The notes beneath the pieces were generated by a model. It was not told the origin of the DNA, ran no database searches, and saw only the letters and a program-made list of their open reading frames with translations. Of a stretch of DNA of 53,812 nt, positions 8,351 to 15,935 are shown piece after piece. The DNA is from Novosphingobium beihaiense (lineage in GTDB: Bacteria; Pseudomonadota; Alphaproteobacteria; Sphingomonadales; Sphingomonadaceae), in the NCBI RefSeq assembly GCF_022832375.1, contig NZ_JALHLG010000044.1, positions 1 to 53,812 on the forward strand, given 5' to 3'. The position numbers were made by a program, and so were the translations under genes. The stretch's first letter is position 1, and each line of letters opens with the position of its first letter.

Positions 8351-9172
8351 ATGAAAAAGCTCGACGTAAAATACAAGTTTGAAGACGTCGTTTATGCCCT
8401 ATATAATAAAGCAGCTGGCGTGAAAGATTTTCTTGACGGTGATTTGCGCAAGAAATTAGCGAAAAACAGTGCTCTAAGGGGACTGCAAGAGGGTAAACGG
8501 TGCTTTATTATCGGCAATGGCCCGTCAATAAGGGAGCAGCCGCTACACCTCTTGAGGGATGAGCAGACATTTGTTTGCAATTATTTTTTTAAGCATGAGA
8601 ACATAAGGGAAATCAATCCTAAATATTACTTTGTTATAGATGGTAAGCTGTCCACCGGCGAATGGCCTATTTCCATGCTGGCTGAGATCCAGGAACATTG
8701 CCCGAATGCTTCTCTCTTTTTGGATGGAGCGCAAAAGCATAAGCCAGAGGCTTACGAATATGACAGGAAATTCGGTGTCCATTGGGTTGCGGGTGGCAGA
8801 ATAATTCACCCGGGATACGGGTTTCCCATTGATTTGACGCGGCGAATTGGGGGCGACAATGTCGTCAAGATTGCGCTCCACGCCTCCATATATATGGGGT
8901 TCAAGGAGATCTATATTCTTGGAGTTGATGGTGATGGCCTCTTCAGAGATTTGTTGGGCCAGAGTTCTCATTTCTATGCCGCGCCACCGGAAAATGCCAC
9001 AATGGACTATCGCCGCATGGAACTGGATCTTTGGCACTGCACCGAAGGTTTCCGTTCCTGGCGCGCTATTGCTGAGCGTTTCGATCACAGCCCGGTGCGA
9101 ATCTACAATGCTACCCGGGGTGGCCTGCTGAACATCTTTCCGCGGCGGGCGCTGGAGGATGTCATAGGGTGA
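8351..9172 (+). CDS. GT42/DUF115-like (MptE-like) protein of the glycan cluster
   Basis: A 273-aa protein. The ATG at 8351 (preceded by GGGA) is preferred over an in-frame GTG at 8318. It shows FIIGNGPSI (52-60), CNYFF (76-80), EIYILGVDGDG (186-196) and SHFYA (206-210). These occur in the same order as AGNGPSL, CNQFYF, EIYLSGID and SHYIGHS in Campylobacter GT42 sialyltransferase Cst-II, as I recall that sequence. The nucleotide-binding GNGPS loop and the Asn after Cys are kept. The catalytic Tyr after SGIDF is replaced by Asp-Gly, so strict sialyltransferase activity is doubtful. DUF115/MptE and flagellin Maf proteins share this fold. The gene is AT-rich. A role in attaching the CMP-activated sugar is inferred from the neighbourhood. 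Confidence 0.62.
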   Translation: MKKLDVKYKFEDVVYALYNKAAGVKDFLDGDLRKKLAKNSALRGLQEGKRCFIIGNGPSIREQPLHLLRDEQTFVCNYFFKHENIREINPKYYFVIDGKLSTGEWPISMLAEIQEHCPNASLFLDGAQKHKPEAYEYDRKFGVHWVAGGRIIHPGYGFPIDLTRRIGGDNVVKIALHASIYMGFKEIYILGVDGDGLFRDLLGQSSHFYAAPPENATMDYRRMELDLWHCTEGFRSWRAIAERFDHSPVRIYNATRGGLLNIFPRRALEDVIG

Positions 9173-10251
9173 GCAATGAGCCGCGCACGCCGCTAGCGGG
9201 CAAGGTTGTCCTGTATGTCGGCGAAATGCTCGATGGATCAACCAGTCTGCAGAGGTGTGAGGCTATTGAACGACAGGGGTGTCGTGTCGTGCGGCTGGCT
9301 ACACGGGCCAGCCAGATCCGCGCCCCGCTGGCAGCGCGTATCATGGCGGCTGCCTATCGAAATGGCATAGAACTGCCAACTCCCGATCCGCTTGATGTCA
9401 ATGATCGGCTCGCACAGGCAATCGTGGCAGAACGTCCAGATCTGCTGTGGCTTGACAAGGCCTTGGCGGTGATCCCCCAGACTCTGCGCAATGCGCGAGC
9501 CAAGCTGCCCGCGCTGGTTATTGCAGGCTATTCTCCCGATGACATGGGGCAGCGCCACAATCGGTCGACGGCGTTCGGTCGGCATCTGCCACTGTACGAC
9601 ATCTTTTTTACAACCAAGAGTTATGGCGTGGCGGAACTTCGAGCGCTTGGTTGCCGGAATCCGGTGTTTGTGGCCAATGCCTATGATCCTGCTTTGCACC
9701 GTCCGCTCGATCTCGGACAAGACGAGCGCGAGCGTTTCGGTGGGCCGATTACCTTCATTGGCTCCTATGAACCAGAACGCGCATCTGCAATCGCAGCGAT
9801 CGTAGACGCGGGACTTCCCGTTCGCGTCTGGGGGGCAGGTTGGCCCGACATCTCTCAATTCCCATCAGGAATGACAGTTGAAGGGCGTGCGCTCTATGGC
9901 GAGGACTATGTTCGAACCCTTTGCGCGTCGGACATTAATCTGTGTTTCCTGCGCAAGCTCAATCGCGACCAGCAAACGACACGCAGCGTCGAGATTCCGG
10001 CTTGTGGCGCATTCATGCTTGCCGAGAGGACTTCTGAGCATGAGGCGCTATTCACCGAAGGGCAAGAGGCCGAGTATTTTGCCGGCATTGATGAGCTCAT
10101 CGCCAAATGTTTCTTCTATCTCAAACATCCAGATAAGCGCGCGTCCATCGCTGCAGCCGGCTTGGCGCGGTGCCGTCGTGACGGGTATAGTAACGATCAA
10201 CGCATGAAAAGCATGCTCGAAAAGTCCTTTGCAATGGAAGCCCGCGCGTGA
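9169..10251 (+). CDS. CgeB-like glycosyltransferase
   Basis: A 360-aa protein with a GTG start that overlaps the upstream stop (GTGA) and GGAGG 8 nt before it. The layout matches the CgeB / Glyco_trans_1_2 group. It has an N-terminal Rossmann-like half, a central FIGSYEPERASAIAAI segment that starts the donor domain, then SVEIPACGAFMLAERTSEHE, and a C-terminal helical tail ending in a RRDGYSNDQR segment. Related proteins occur in O-antigen, spore-coat and flagellar glycosylation loci. It is translationally coupled to both neighbours, so it probably adds a sugar to the unit exported by the next gene. Donor unknown. Confidence 0.78.
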   Translation: MSNEPRTPLAGKVVLYVGEMLDGSTSLQRCEAIERQGCRVVRLATRASQIRAPLAARIMAAAYRNGIELPTPDPLDVNDRLAQAIVAERPDLLWLDKALAVIPQTLRNARAKLPALVIAGYSPDDMGQRHNRSTAFGRHLPLYDIFFTTKSYGVAELRALGCRNPVFVANAYDPALHRPLDLGQDERERFGGPITFIGSYEPERASAIAAIVDAGLPVRVWGAGWPDISQFPSGMTVEGRALYGEDYVRTLCASDINLCFLRKLNRDQQTTRSVEIPACGAFMLAERTSEHEALFTEGQEAEYFAGIDELIAKCFFYLKHPDKRASIAAAGLARCRRDGYSNDQRMKSMLEKSFAMEARA

Positions 10252-11645
10252 GCAACTCACCTCTTTTGAAACGCGTGATCCGAGGTATGAGCGGTCAGGC
10301 ATTCTCGCGGGGAGCCATCTTCATTAACACGCTCGGTGTCGTCCCGATGCTTCTCGCTGCGTGGGGGCTGACTGTCTATGGCGAATGGATCACGCTCACT
10401 GCCATCGCAACTCTGACTTCGCTCAGCAACTTCGGTCTCGCTAATGCTGCCAGCACCGAGATCTTGAAGGCTACCGGAGCTTCGGACAATGATCGCGCCC
10501 AGACGGTATTCGGAACCGCATTCATCGCGCTTGCCTGTATCTTCGGTCCGGTTCTGCTCGTGATTTTTGGCTTGGTACTTGTTTTGCCGGTAGCCGAAAT
10601 GCTCAAGATCACACATGTTTCGAACACCGGGATAATCATTATCACGATGGCAATGGCCTCGCAGGTGTGGCTCAACACTGTAAAAGGCCTGTTTTTCGGC
10701 GCTAGCTTTTCATCCGGCACATATGCGGCACCAAACTTGGTCTCCGGGCTTGTGAAGCTCCTCGAACTTGCGAGCCTGGGCGTGGCCGTCGGTTATTTTC
10801 ACGGAGGTCCCGCATATGCTGCTGTAGTCATAGCGTGCGTTGCCGGCCTTGATCTGATCGCACAGGCGGCCTTGGCAGTGCGAGCCGCGCCATGGTTGAA
10901 GCTTCGGAACGTGGGGATCGACCGGACCTGTCTGAAAATGTTGATGGGACCATCCATGGGAGCGGCGCTCCTGCATCTCGGCGTCAACTTCGTTGGCGTC
11001 CAGGGACCGCGGATCATCCTAAGCTCGGTTGCAGGTCCCGAAGCCGTGGGCGTATTCAGTGTCTATGCGACGGCAACCCGCATCATAGATCAGATCAGCT
11101 CTCTCGCAATGTCCGTCTTTCAGATCGAGTTTTCTCGCACAAGCGGTGGCGGACAGACGGATGTCACCATGAAATTGCTCTCTGTGGGCGGTCGTATCAA
11201 TGTGGCCAGTTGTCTGATCCTCTCATGCGGCCTGCTGGTCGGCGGTCCGATTGCATTCGACATGTGGACACACGGCAGGGTTTCGTTCGAATATCCATTG
11301 GCTTGCGCTTTCTTGCTGGCAACGCTGTTCGTTCAGACTGCCAAGGCGCCACTCACCTATCTTCAGGGGGCGAACTATCTGTTCAAGCCCGTTGTCACCA
11401 TGCTGATCGCGGGTGCTATTGGTTTGGCTATCGGTTCGCCATTGGCCCATGCTTGGGGGCCTCTTGGAATGGCTATGGGCAAGATTCTTGCCGAAGGCTT
11501 GGCTCTTATTGTCGTCACTGTCTTCGCAGCGCATTCAATCGGTACTAACTCTCGAACGCTGCTGCTCACCCAGTTCAACCTGTTGGGTTTTATGCGTCAG
11601 GCTTACGGTCTCTGGCGCACCTCACTCCGGCGCTCTCCCGCGTAA
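10248..11645 (+). CDS. Wzx-type polysaccharide flippase (MATE-like)
   Basis: A 465-aa very hydrophobic protein, with about 12-14 predicted membrane helices, of the polysaccharide-transporter group in the MOP superfamily. The GTG start overlaps the stop of the CgeB-like gene (GTGA). The N-terminus (KRVIRGMSGQAFSRGAIFIN) and the following ...LTVYGEWITLTAIATL segment are typical of O-antigen flippases in glycan islands. Predicted role: turning the undecaprenyl-linked repeat unit from cytoplasmic to periplasmic face. No Wzy polymerase or ligase lies in this window, so those are probably encoded elsewhere or to the left. Confidence 0.82.
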   Translation: MSNSPLLKRVIRGMSGQAFSRGAIFINTLGVVPMLLAAWGLTVYGEWITLTAIATLTSLSNFGLANAASTEILKATGASDNDRAQTVFGTAFIALACIFGPVLLVIFGLVLVLPVAEMLKITHVSNTGIIIITMAMASQVWLNTVKGLFFGASFSSGTYAAPNLVSGLVKLLELASLGVAVGYFHGGPAYAAVVIACVAGLDLIAQAALAVRAAPWLKLRNVGIDRTCLKMLMGPSMGAALLHLGVNFVGVQGPRIILSSVAGPEAVGVFSVYATATRIIDQISSLAMSVFQIEFSRTSGGGQTDVTMKLLSVGGRINVASCLILSCGLLVGGPIAFDMWTHGRVSFEYPLACAFLLATLFVQTAKAPLTYLQGANYLFKPVVTMLIAGAIGLAIGSPLAHAWGPLGMAMGKILAEGLALIVVTVFAAHSIGTNSRTLLLTQFNLLGFMRQAYGLWRTSLRRSPA

Positions 11646-11990
11646 ATTCCGCATTTTGACGTGATGGTAACTTTGTGAGCAGCCGAAAAACCGTTTCCTC
11701 TCTCCGTGATTTGCCGTGTCCTTCGAGTCGTACCCTGCTGCTTCAGCACGGCGAGAGCAAGGATGCACAGTTCTTGCAGAAGCTGGCGGAATTCGCCGCC
11801 CGTCTGGCGCAGTCCGGTGAGCATGGCGCACCATGGTTGGTCGATCAAGCGTTCCACGCGTGACAGCAGCGGCCGATGACGTTGTCGTTGGATGAGAAGG
11901 TGCGGTTGGATGTCCAATTGGATATCACGAAAAACCACTGGCGTGTCGCGGATTGAGCTGATTCATTGCTTTTATATTGCAGCGGAGGCA
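11646..11990. other. Gene-free stretch at the island edge
   Basis: These 345 bp follow the flippase and precede the transposase fragment. Open frames exist on both strands (for example 11603-11938 on minus and 11675-11863 on plus). Neither shows a recognisable domain, a ribosome binding site or a protein-like composition that I would trust. It may be decayed DNA left by the mobile element next to it. Confidence 0.5.
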
Positions 11991-12159
11991 ATGCTGACAG
12001 AACAGCCGGTTTCAGCGGATATACCGATATGAGGCGCTGAGCACGGCGGGTGATCCGTTTGAGCGGCTTACGGCTGTAGTCGACTTCGAGGTTTTCCGTG
12101 GCCCGCTAGTCGTCGCGCTTCGCTGCAGCTCTCGCATCAAGGGGGCGGCTGCGTGCAGG
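11991..12159 (+). mobile_element. Decayed IS5-type transposase N-terminal fragment
   Basis: In the frame from 12028, the translation reads YEALSTAGDPFERL, then VVDFEVFRGPL. This matches the N-terminus of IS5-group transposases, whose usual form is RYEALSAAGDPLERL...VVDFELFRPELEAAL, as known to me. The ATG at 11991 is in another frame, so at least one frameshift has occurred. The sequence stops matching after about 12159, where family members continue with the GGRPPYD segment. No catalytic DDE region remains. The fragment lies between the glycan island and the core genome. Confidence 0.72.
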
Positions 12160-12229
12160 TGGCAATCAGCGCCACACATCCCGTTCCCATGCGCTCGACA
12201 CTGTTATTGTGCTGCGGCATAAGGCGGTA

Positions 12230-12646
12230 ATGGAATTCTTTCAGCACTATGAAGCGGCGGTCGACTGGGTCGTCAACTTGTGCCCTCCACCTGACAAATT
12301 CGCCCATACTTACGTGGGCCTGCTGATCTGGGTTCTGACCGGGATTGTCACGCGGCGTCCGCTCTATATGGCCAGAACGCTGCTTCCCGTCATCGGGCTG
12401 GAACTGGTCAACGAAATGATAGACCGCGTCGCGCACGGAGGGTGGATGTGGCATGACACCTTGGCCGATATGGCTGCAACGTGGTTCTGGCCATTCGTGC
12501 TGTGTTTCTGCCTGCGCGCGTTTCCCGCGCTGACCGGCCACAAGCCACGCCCGAAGCCGGTCCTAACGCCTTCTGCGCAACACGAGATAAAGGGCCCCTT
12601 GGCCCCCGTGCCGCCGGTGCGCGCCACGGATGGCCACGATGTCTGA
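12230..12646 (+). CDS. Small VanZ-like membrane protein
   Basis: A 138-aa protein. The ATG at 12230 is chosen because AAGG lies 5 nt upstream; an in-frame GTG at 12209 is possible. It shows DKFAHTYVGLLIW near residues 22-34, a second helix (TLLPVIGLELVNEMID), then WHDTLADMAATWFW. The order DKxxH, G-x-E and D-x-x-A at helix ends is like VanZ-family membrane proteins. A Pro-rich cytoplasmic tail follows. Its 3' end overlaps the convergent Smr gene by 84 bp. Function unknown; the VanZ link is inference. Confidence 0.6.
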   Translation: MEFFQHYEAAVDWVVNLCPPPDKFAHTYVGLLIWVLTGIVTRRPLYMARTLLPVIGLELVNEMIDRVAHGGWMWHDTLADMAATWFWPFVLCFCLRAFPALTGHKPRPKPVLTPSAQHEIKGPLAPVPPVRATDGHDV

Positions 12647-13144
12647 AGCGTGCTCACTGGCAGCGAGCCAGTCTGATATCTTGGCGCGAATGGCCCCGCG
12701 CCGTTCGCTGCGGTCCATCGACTCGCCGGAGCGGGGCTTTCCCGTCACTACCAGCACGACCCGCGCGCCCATTGCCCTGGCCTGAGTCAGCCCGTGCATC
12801 AGGCGGCTGTAGGCCTGATCGAGATTCGATCCGTGCAGATCGAGGCTGAAATCCGGCACCAGCGCGCCTTTGGTGATCCGTTTCTCCCAGGATCCATCGA
12901 GATGGAGCTGCGTTTCCCCTTTCGTCTTTGGCGGAACCGGCCGCGGCGCGGGCGGCGGTGGCACGCGGCCTTTCGGCTTTTTCTTCGGCGGGGGAGGCGC
13001 GGCCTGACGGCCCGAAGCCGGTTCTTCCGGCACCTTCTGCTGCCGGGGCTCTGATCTGTGCGGATGGAGAGGGACAACGGTGCGCGCGACTTGCGCCCAG
13101 ATGTCCGCTTCCTCCCTGGTCAGCCTGCGGCCTGGCCGCCTCAT
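12563..13144 (-). CDS. Smr-domain protein (MutS2 C-terminal-like nuclease)
   Basis: A 193-aa protein. The N-terminal region (MRRPGRRLTREEADIW) leads into a Pro- and Lys-rich linker. A C-terminal Smr domain follows: FSLDLHGSNLDQAYSRL, then VVLVVTGKPRSG, then HGGQGALYLVLRR. These are the LDLHG and HGGxGA(L) signatures of this DNA/RNA-nicking fold. The frame extends further upstream, but the ATG at 13144 overlaps the mltA stop as ATGA and gives the expected N-terminus. Co-translated with mltA, an arrangement I know from other alphaproteobacteria. The biological role of stand-alone Smr proteins is poorly defined. Confidence 0.85.
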   Translation of the reverse strand: MRRPGRRLTREEADIWAQVARTVVPLHPHRSEPRQQKVPEEPASGRQAAPPPPKKKPKGRVPPPPAPRPVPPKTKGETQLHLDGSWEKRITKGALVPDFSLDLHGSNLDQAYSRLMHGLTQARAMGARVVLVVTGKPRSGESMDRSERRGAIRAKISDWLAASEHASDIVAIRGAHRRHGGQGALYLVLRRRR

Positions 13145-14352
13145 CGCGCGCCGAGCCGCGCCAGCGTCCCCTTGGGCAGCAGCAACAAGGCCTTGCCATG
13201 CCCGCTCATCCCGCCCGCCGTCGTGCGGGCCTCCTTGCCTGCCCCCCAGAAAGTATCGAAGCGGTTCGCCCCCTTGATGGCTCCACCGGTGTCCTGCGCG
13301 ATCCACAAGCCATCCGCCTCGCTGCGGTCGAGATCGAGCCACACCGGCGCTCCCAGCGGCACGAAGCGCGGATCGGCGGCGACCGAACTGTGAGCCCGCA
13401 CCGGCACGTTCAACGCCCCCAGCGGGCCATCGCCGGTCAGTTCGCGGAAGAACACATAGGACCTGTTCTCATCCATTAGCGCGCGGCCTTCCGCCGGATG
13501 CTCGCGGATGTACTGCATGATGCCCTGCATCGAGCCGGGATATTGCCCCGGCCCATCGCCGATCAGCCCGCGCTCGCGCATGACTTTGCCGATTCCGGTA
13601 TAGGGTTGGCCGTTCTGGCCTGCATATCCGATCCGCATCACCGTGCCATCAGGGCCCCGCAAACGGCCCGATCCCTGCACCTGCAAGAAAAACAGCTCGA
13701 CCGGATCTGCGGCCCAGGCGATCTCCAGCCCGCGCCCCATCAGCACGCCCTGTTCGATCGCGGAACGGTCGTAATACTGCATGAACCGGCCATCGCGGCC
13801 ATACCGGCCGAGCGGCATCCGGCCATTGCCCAAAGGCTTGGCATCGCCCGTTTTGGCCCGGACAAGGTCCGGCGGCAGGCCATAGACCGGTACGTCGAAC
13901 CCGGGCTGACGCCTGCGTACCCCGGCAATCTCCGGTTCGTAATAGCCCGTGGCGAAAGCCTTCCCGTCGCCGATCTGCGCCGTCTCGAAATAGCTGAGGA
14001 AGAAAAGGACGGCAGAGCCGCTGCCCCAGTTGGCAGCAGCCGTGCAGGGCTCGCGCCAGTCACCGGGCCGGGTGAGTCCGCTGCCATCGCTTCGCGACAT
14101 CAGGCGCGGACAGCTTTCCCGGAACGAAGCCAGCGCGGCAGCGGCATCGGGTTCAGACAACGACAACCCGGCGACGGATGGCCCCTCGCGCACGCCCAGC
14201 GCCACTGCGTTCTCCGGCGGAGGCAGGCCCGGCTGCCGGGTATCGGGAATGACGCTGGCGCACGACGCCAGCATGGCCAGAAACGAAAGCGCGCCAAACA
14301 GGCGAATCAGCCTGCGTTTGTGCGGCGCCGCCAGCACGCTCCCTCCCCGCAA
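13141..14352 (-). CDS. mltA: Membrane-bound lytic murein transglycosylase A
   Basis: A 403-aa outer-membrane lipoprotein that cleaves peptidoglycan glycan strands to 1,6-anhydro-muropeptides. A hydrophobic stretch ends in the lipobox-like LASC. The MltA domain follows (FATGYYEPEIAGVRRR, DVPVYGLPPDLV). The C-terminal 3D domain holds APVWLDLD and AQDTGGAIKGANRFD, the latter with the catalytic Asp. The start is TTG with AGGAG 8 nt upstream; an in-frame GTG 15 nt later also has a purine-rich lead, so the first five residues are uncertain. It is followed by the Smr gene with a 4-bp overlap and lies 39 bp after timA. Confidence 0.93.
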   Translation of the reverse strand: MRGGSVLAAPHKRRLIRLFGALSFLAMLASCASVIPDTRQPGLPPPENAVALGVREGPSVAGLSLSEPDAAAALASFRESCPRLMSRSDGSGLTRPGDWREPCTAAANWGSGSAVLFFLSYFETAQIGDGKAFATGYYEPEIAGVRRRQPGFDVPVYGLPPDLVRAKTGDAKPLGNGRMPLGRYGRDGRFMQYYDRSAIEQGVLMGRGLEIAWAADPVELFFLQVQGSGRLRGPDGTVMRIGYAGQNGQPYTGIGKVMRERGLIGDGPGQYPGSMQGIMQYIREHPAEGRALMDENRSYVFFRELTGDGPLGALNVPVRAHSSVAADPRFVPLGAPVWLDLDRSEADGLWIAQDTGGAIKGANRFDTFWGAGKEARTTAGGMSGHGKALLLLPKGTLARLGAR

Positions 14353-14391
14353 GTTCCCTACTCCTGTGGAGCGCCGCCGCCGGACAGGGCC

Positions 14392-15081
14392 TCAGCCCTG
14401 ATCGGTTTCGTCGAGCAACCAGTCGGGATCGGACGAATTGAGCGCGCGCGTAAACGTCCACAGATCCACGGCCTCGACCGCATCGTCGAGCGAACCGGCG
14501 ACCACCTCGCCATCGGCATTGCGCGTGACGGCGGCGATGTCTGCACGGAAACGCAAGGTAATCCGTGCCGAACCATTTTCGACACCGGCCGCCGTGACCG
14601 AGCATTCCTCGATCCGGACCAACCGGTTTTCAAGCGTCTCACCTGCTTCGATGCGGGCATCGATCGCGGCGGCAAAGCTGTTGTAGACGTCATCGTCGCA
14701 CAAGTGCCGCAGTTCGGCCTTGTCGCCCTTCCAGAACGCTTCCAGAATCATGCGGTAGGCGCAGCGTGCGCCTTCCAAGAAAGCGAAAGCATCGAAACGG
14801 CGGTCTGCATTGGCGATTTCGGCGAGCCCGCGCTCCGCATTCGGCGGGGCGAGCGGCATTTCGCGCGGGCGCAGCGCCTGATCGCCGCGGCTGCGTTCGT
14901 CAGCCTTGGCGTCGGGCTTGGGCTGGGCCGGAACCCGCGGCGCGCCCGGACGGCCCTGTCGCCCTTCAAAACGGCCCGGGATCGACTCTTCCTCATGCTC
15001 GGCACGGCGGCCCAGCACGGAGTAAAGCCGCAGTCCAAGGAATGCCGCAATCATGGCCAGGATCACTATTTCCGGTGTCAC
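14392..15081 (-). CDS. timA: Tim44/TimA-family putative adaptor protein
   Basis: A 229-aa protein with one N-terminal membrane anchor (IVILAMIAAFLGLRLYSVLG), an acidic and proline-rich linker to about residue 85, and a Tim44-like alpha/beta domain (FLEGARCAYRMILEAFWKGD to the end). It is related to the C-terminal domain of mitochondrial Tim44. Alphaproteobacterial members are thought to act in membrane protein or lipid handling. The start is GTG, with an AAAGGGA lead. It is divergent from secB, as in other sphingomonads. The symbol follows common usage for the family, and the biochemical role is not established. Confidence 0.85.
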   Translation of the reverse strand: MTPEIVILAMIAAFLGLRLYSVLGRRAEHEEESIPGRFEGRQGRPGAPRVPAQPKPDAKADERSRGDQALRPREMPLAPPNAERGLAEIANADRRFDAFAFLEGARCAYRMILEAFWKGDKAELRHLCDDDVYNSFAAAIDARIEAGETLENRLVRIEECSVTAAGVENGSARITLRFRADIAAVTRNADGEVVAGSLDDAVEAVDLWTFTRALNSSDPDWLLDETDQG

Positions 15082-15371
15082 GTCCCTTTATATCCCTTTC
15101 GCCTGCACGCACCGGCACTCGGGTAAAGAGTCGTGCTGCAGCGTTTCAGCATAGCCTGAGATAGGTACAGTTTACAAATGAACAACGCGTGAGCGGGCAG
15201 GTCGGGGTATTTTTCCGCCGGTTCGTGACACTTCCGCCGCTCGCAGGGCTCTTCGCGGGCGTCCCCATCCGGGCCAGGAGCACATATTTTCCGTCTGCGG
15301 GTGTTCCACGCGGCCGCAAAATGCTTTAGGCGCGCCCGCTGATACAGATTTCTTTGCGGGAAAGCATACCA

Positions 15372-15890
15372 ATGGCCGACGAAGGCAACGTCATCTCCGA
15401 TCTCAACCTGGGCAACGGCGCCGACACCGGGCCTTCGGCCGGGATTATCTCCCAGTACATCAAGGATCTCTCGGTCGAGAATCCGAACGCGCCGCAGTGC
15501 TTCCAGTGGCAGGAACAGCCCCAGATCGACGTGCAGTTCAACATCGGCGCCCGCGCCATCGAAAGCGACGTGCACGAAGTCGAACTGAAGATTACCTGCG
15601 CTTCGAAGACCAGCGAAGGCACGGCCTTCGTCGTCGACCTGAGCTATTGCGCGCTGGTCGGCATGCAGAATCTCGACGAAGGCCAGAGCCACGCGTTCCT
15701 CTTTGCCGAGGCGCCGCGCATCCTGTTCCCCTTCGCCCGCCGCGTGATCGCCGATGCCGTGCGCGATGCCGGTTTCGCGCCGCTGATGCTCGAACCGATC
15801 GATTTCAACGGCCTCTATGTCCAGCAGCTTCAGGCGCAGGCCCAGCAGCAGGCCGATGCCGAGCAGGGCGAGCCCGCCGGCAACGCCTGA
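15372..15890 (+). CDS. secB: Protein-export chaperone SecB
   Basis: A 172-aa cytosolic homotetrameric chaperone that holds presecretory proteins unfolded and delivers them to SecA. Recognisable elements are the N-terminal SQYIKDLSVENP segment, QPQIDVQFNIGA, EVELKITCASK, and ILFPFARRVIADAVRDAGFAPLMLEPIDF. A Gln-rich tail follows. The ATG at 15372 (MADEG) is preferred to an in-frame start 18 nt upstream because it fits the family length. A 290-bp gap without a gene separates it from divergent timA and should hold both promoters. Confidence 0.96.
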   Translation: MADEGNVISDLNLGNGADTGPSAGIISQYIKDLSVENPNAPQCFQWQEQPQIDVQFNIGARAIESDVHEVELKITCASKTSEGTAFVVDLSYCALVGMQNLDEGQSHAFLFAEAPRILFPFARRVIADAVRDAGFAPLMLEPIDFNGLYVQQLQAQAQQQADAEQGEPAGNA

Positions 15891-15935
15891 CCCCTCTGAC
15901 AGCGCGGCAGCACCGGCCATGAAAGGCCTTTGGCG

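Noticed and set aside
11603..11938. 111-codon minus-strand frame near the island edge
   Set aside because: No ribosome binding site or domain; Leu/Gln/Arg-rich product, probably non-coding.
13498..15126. 542-codon plus-strand frame over mltA and timA
   Set aside because: Shadow of two recognised genes; no start signal.
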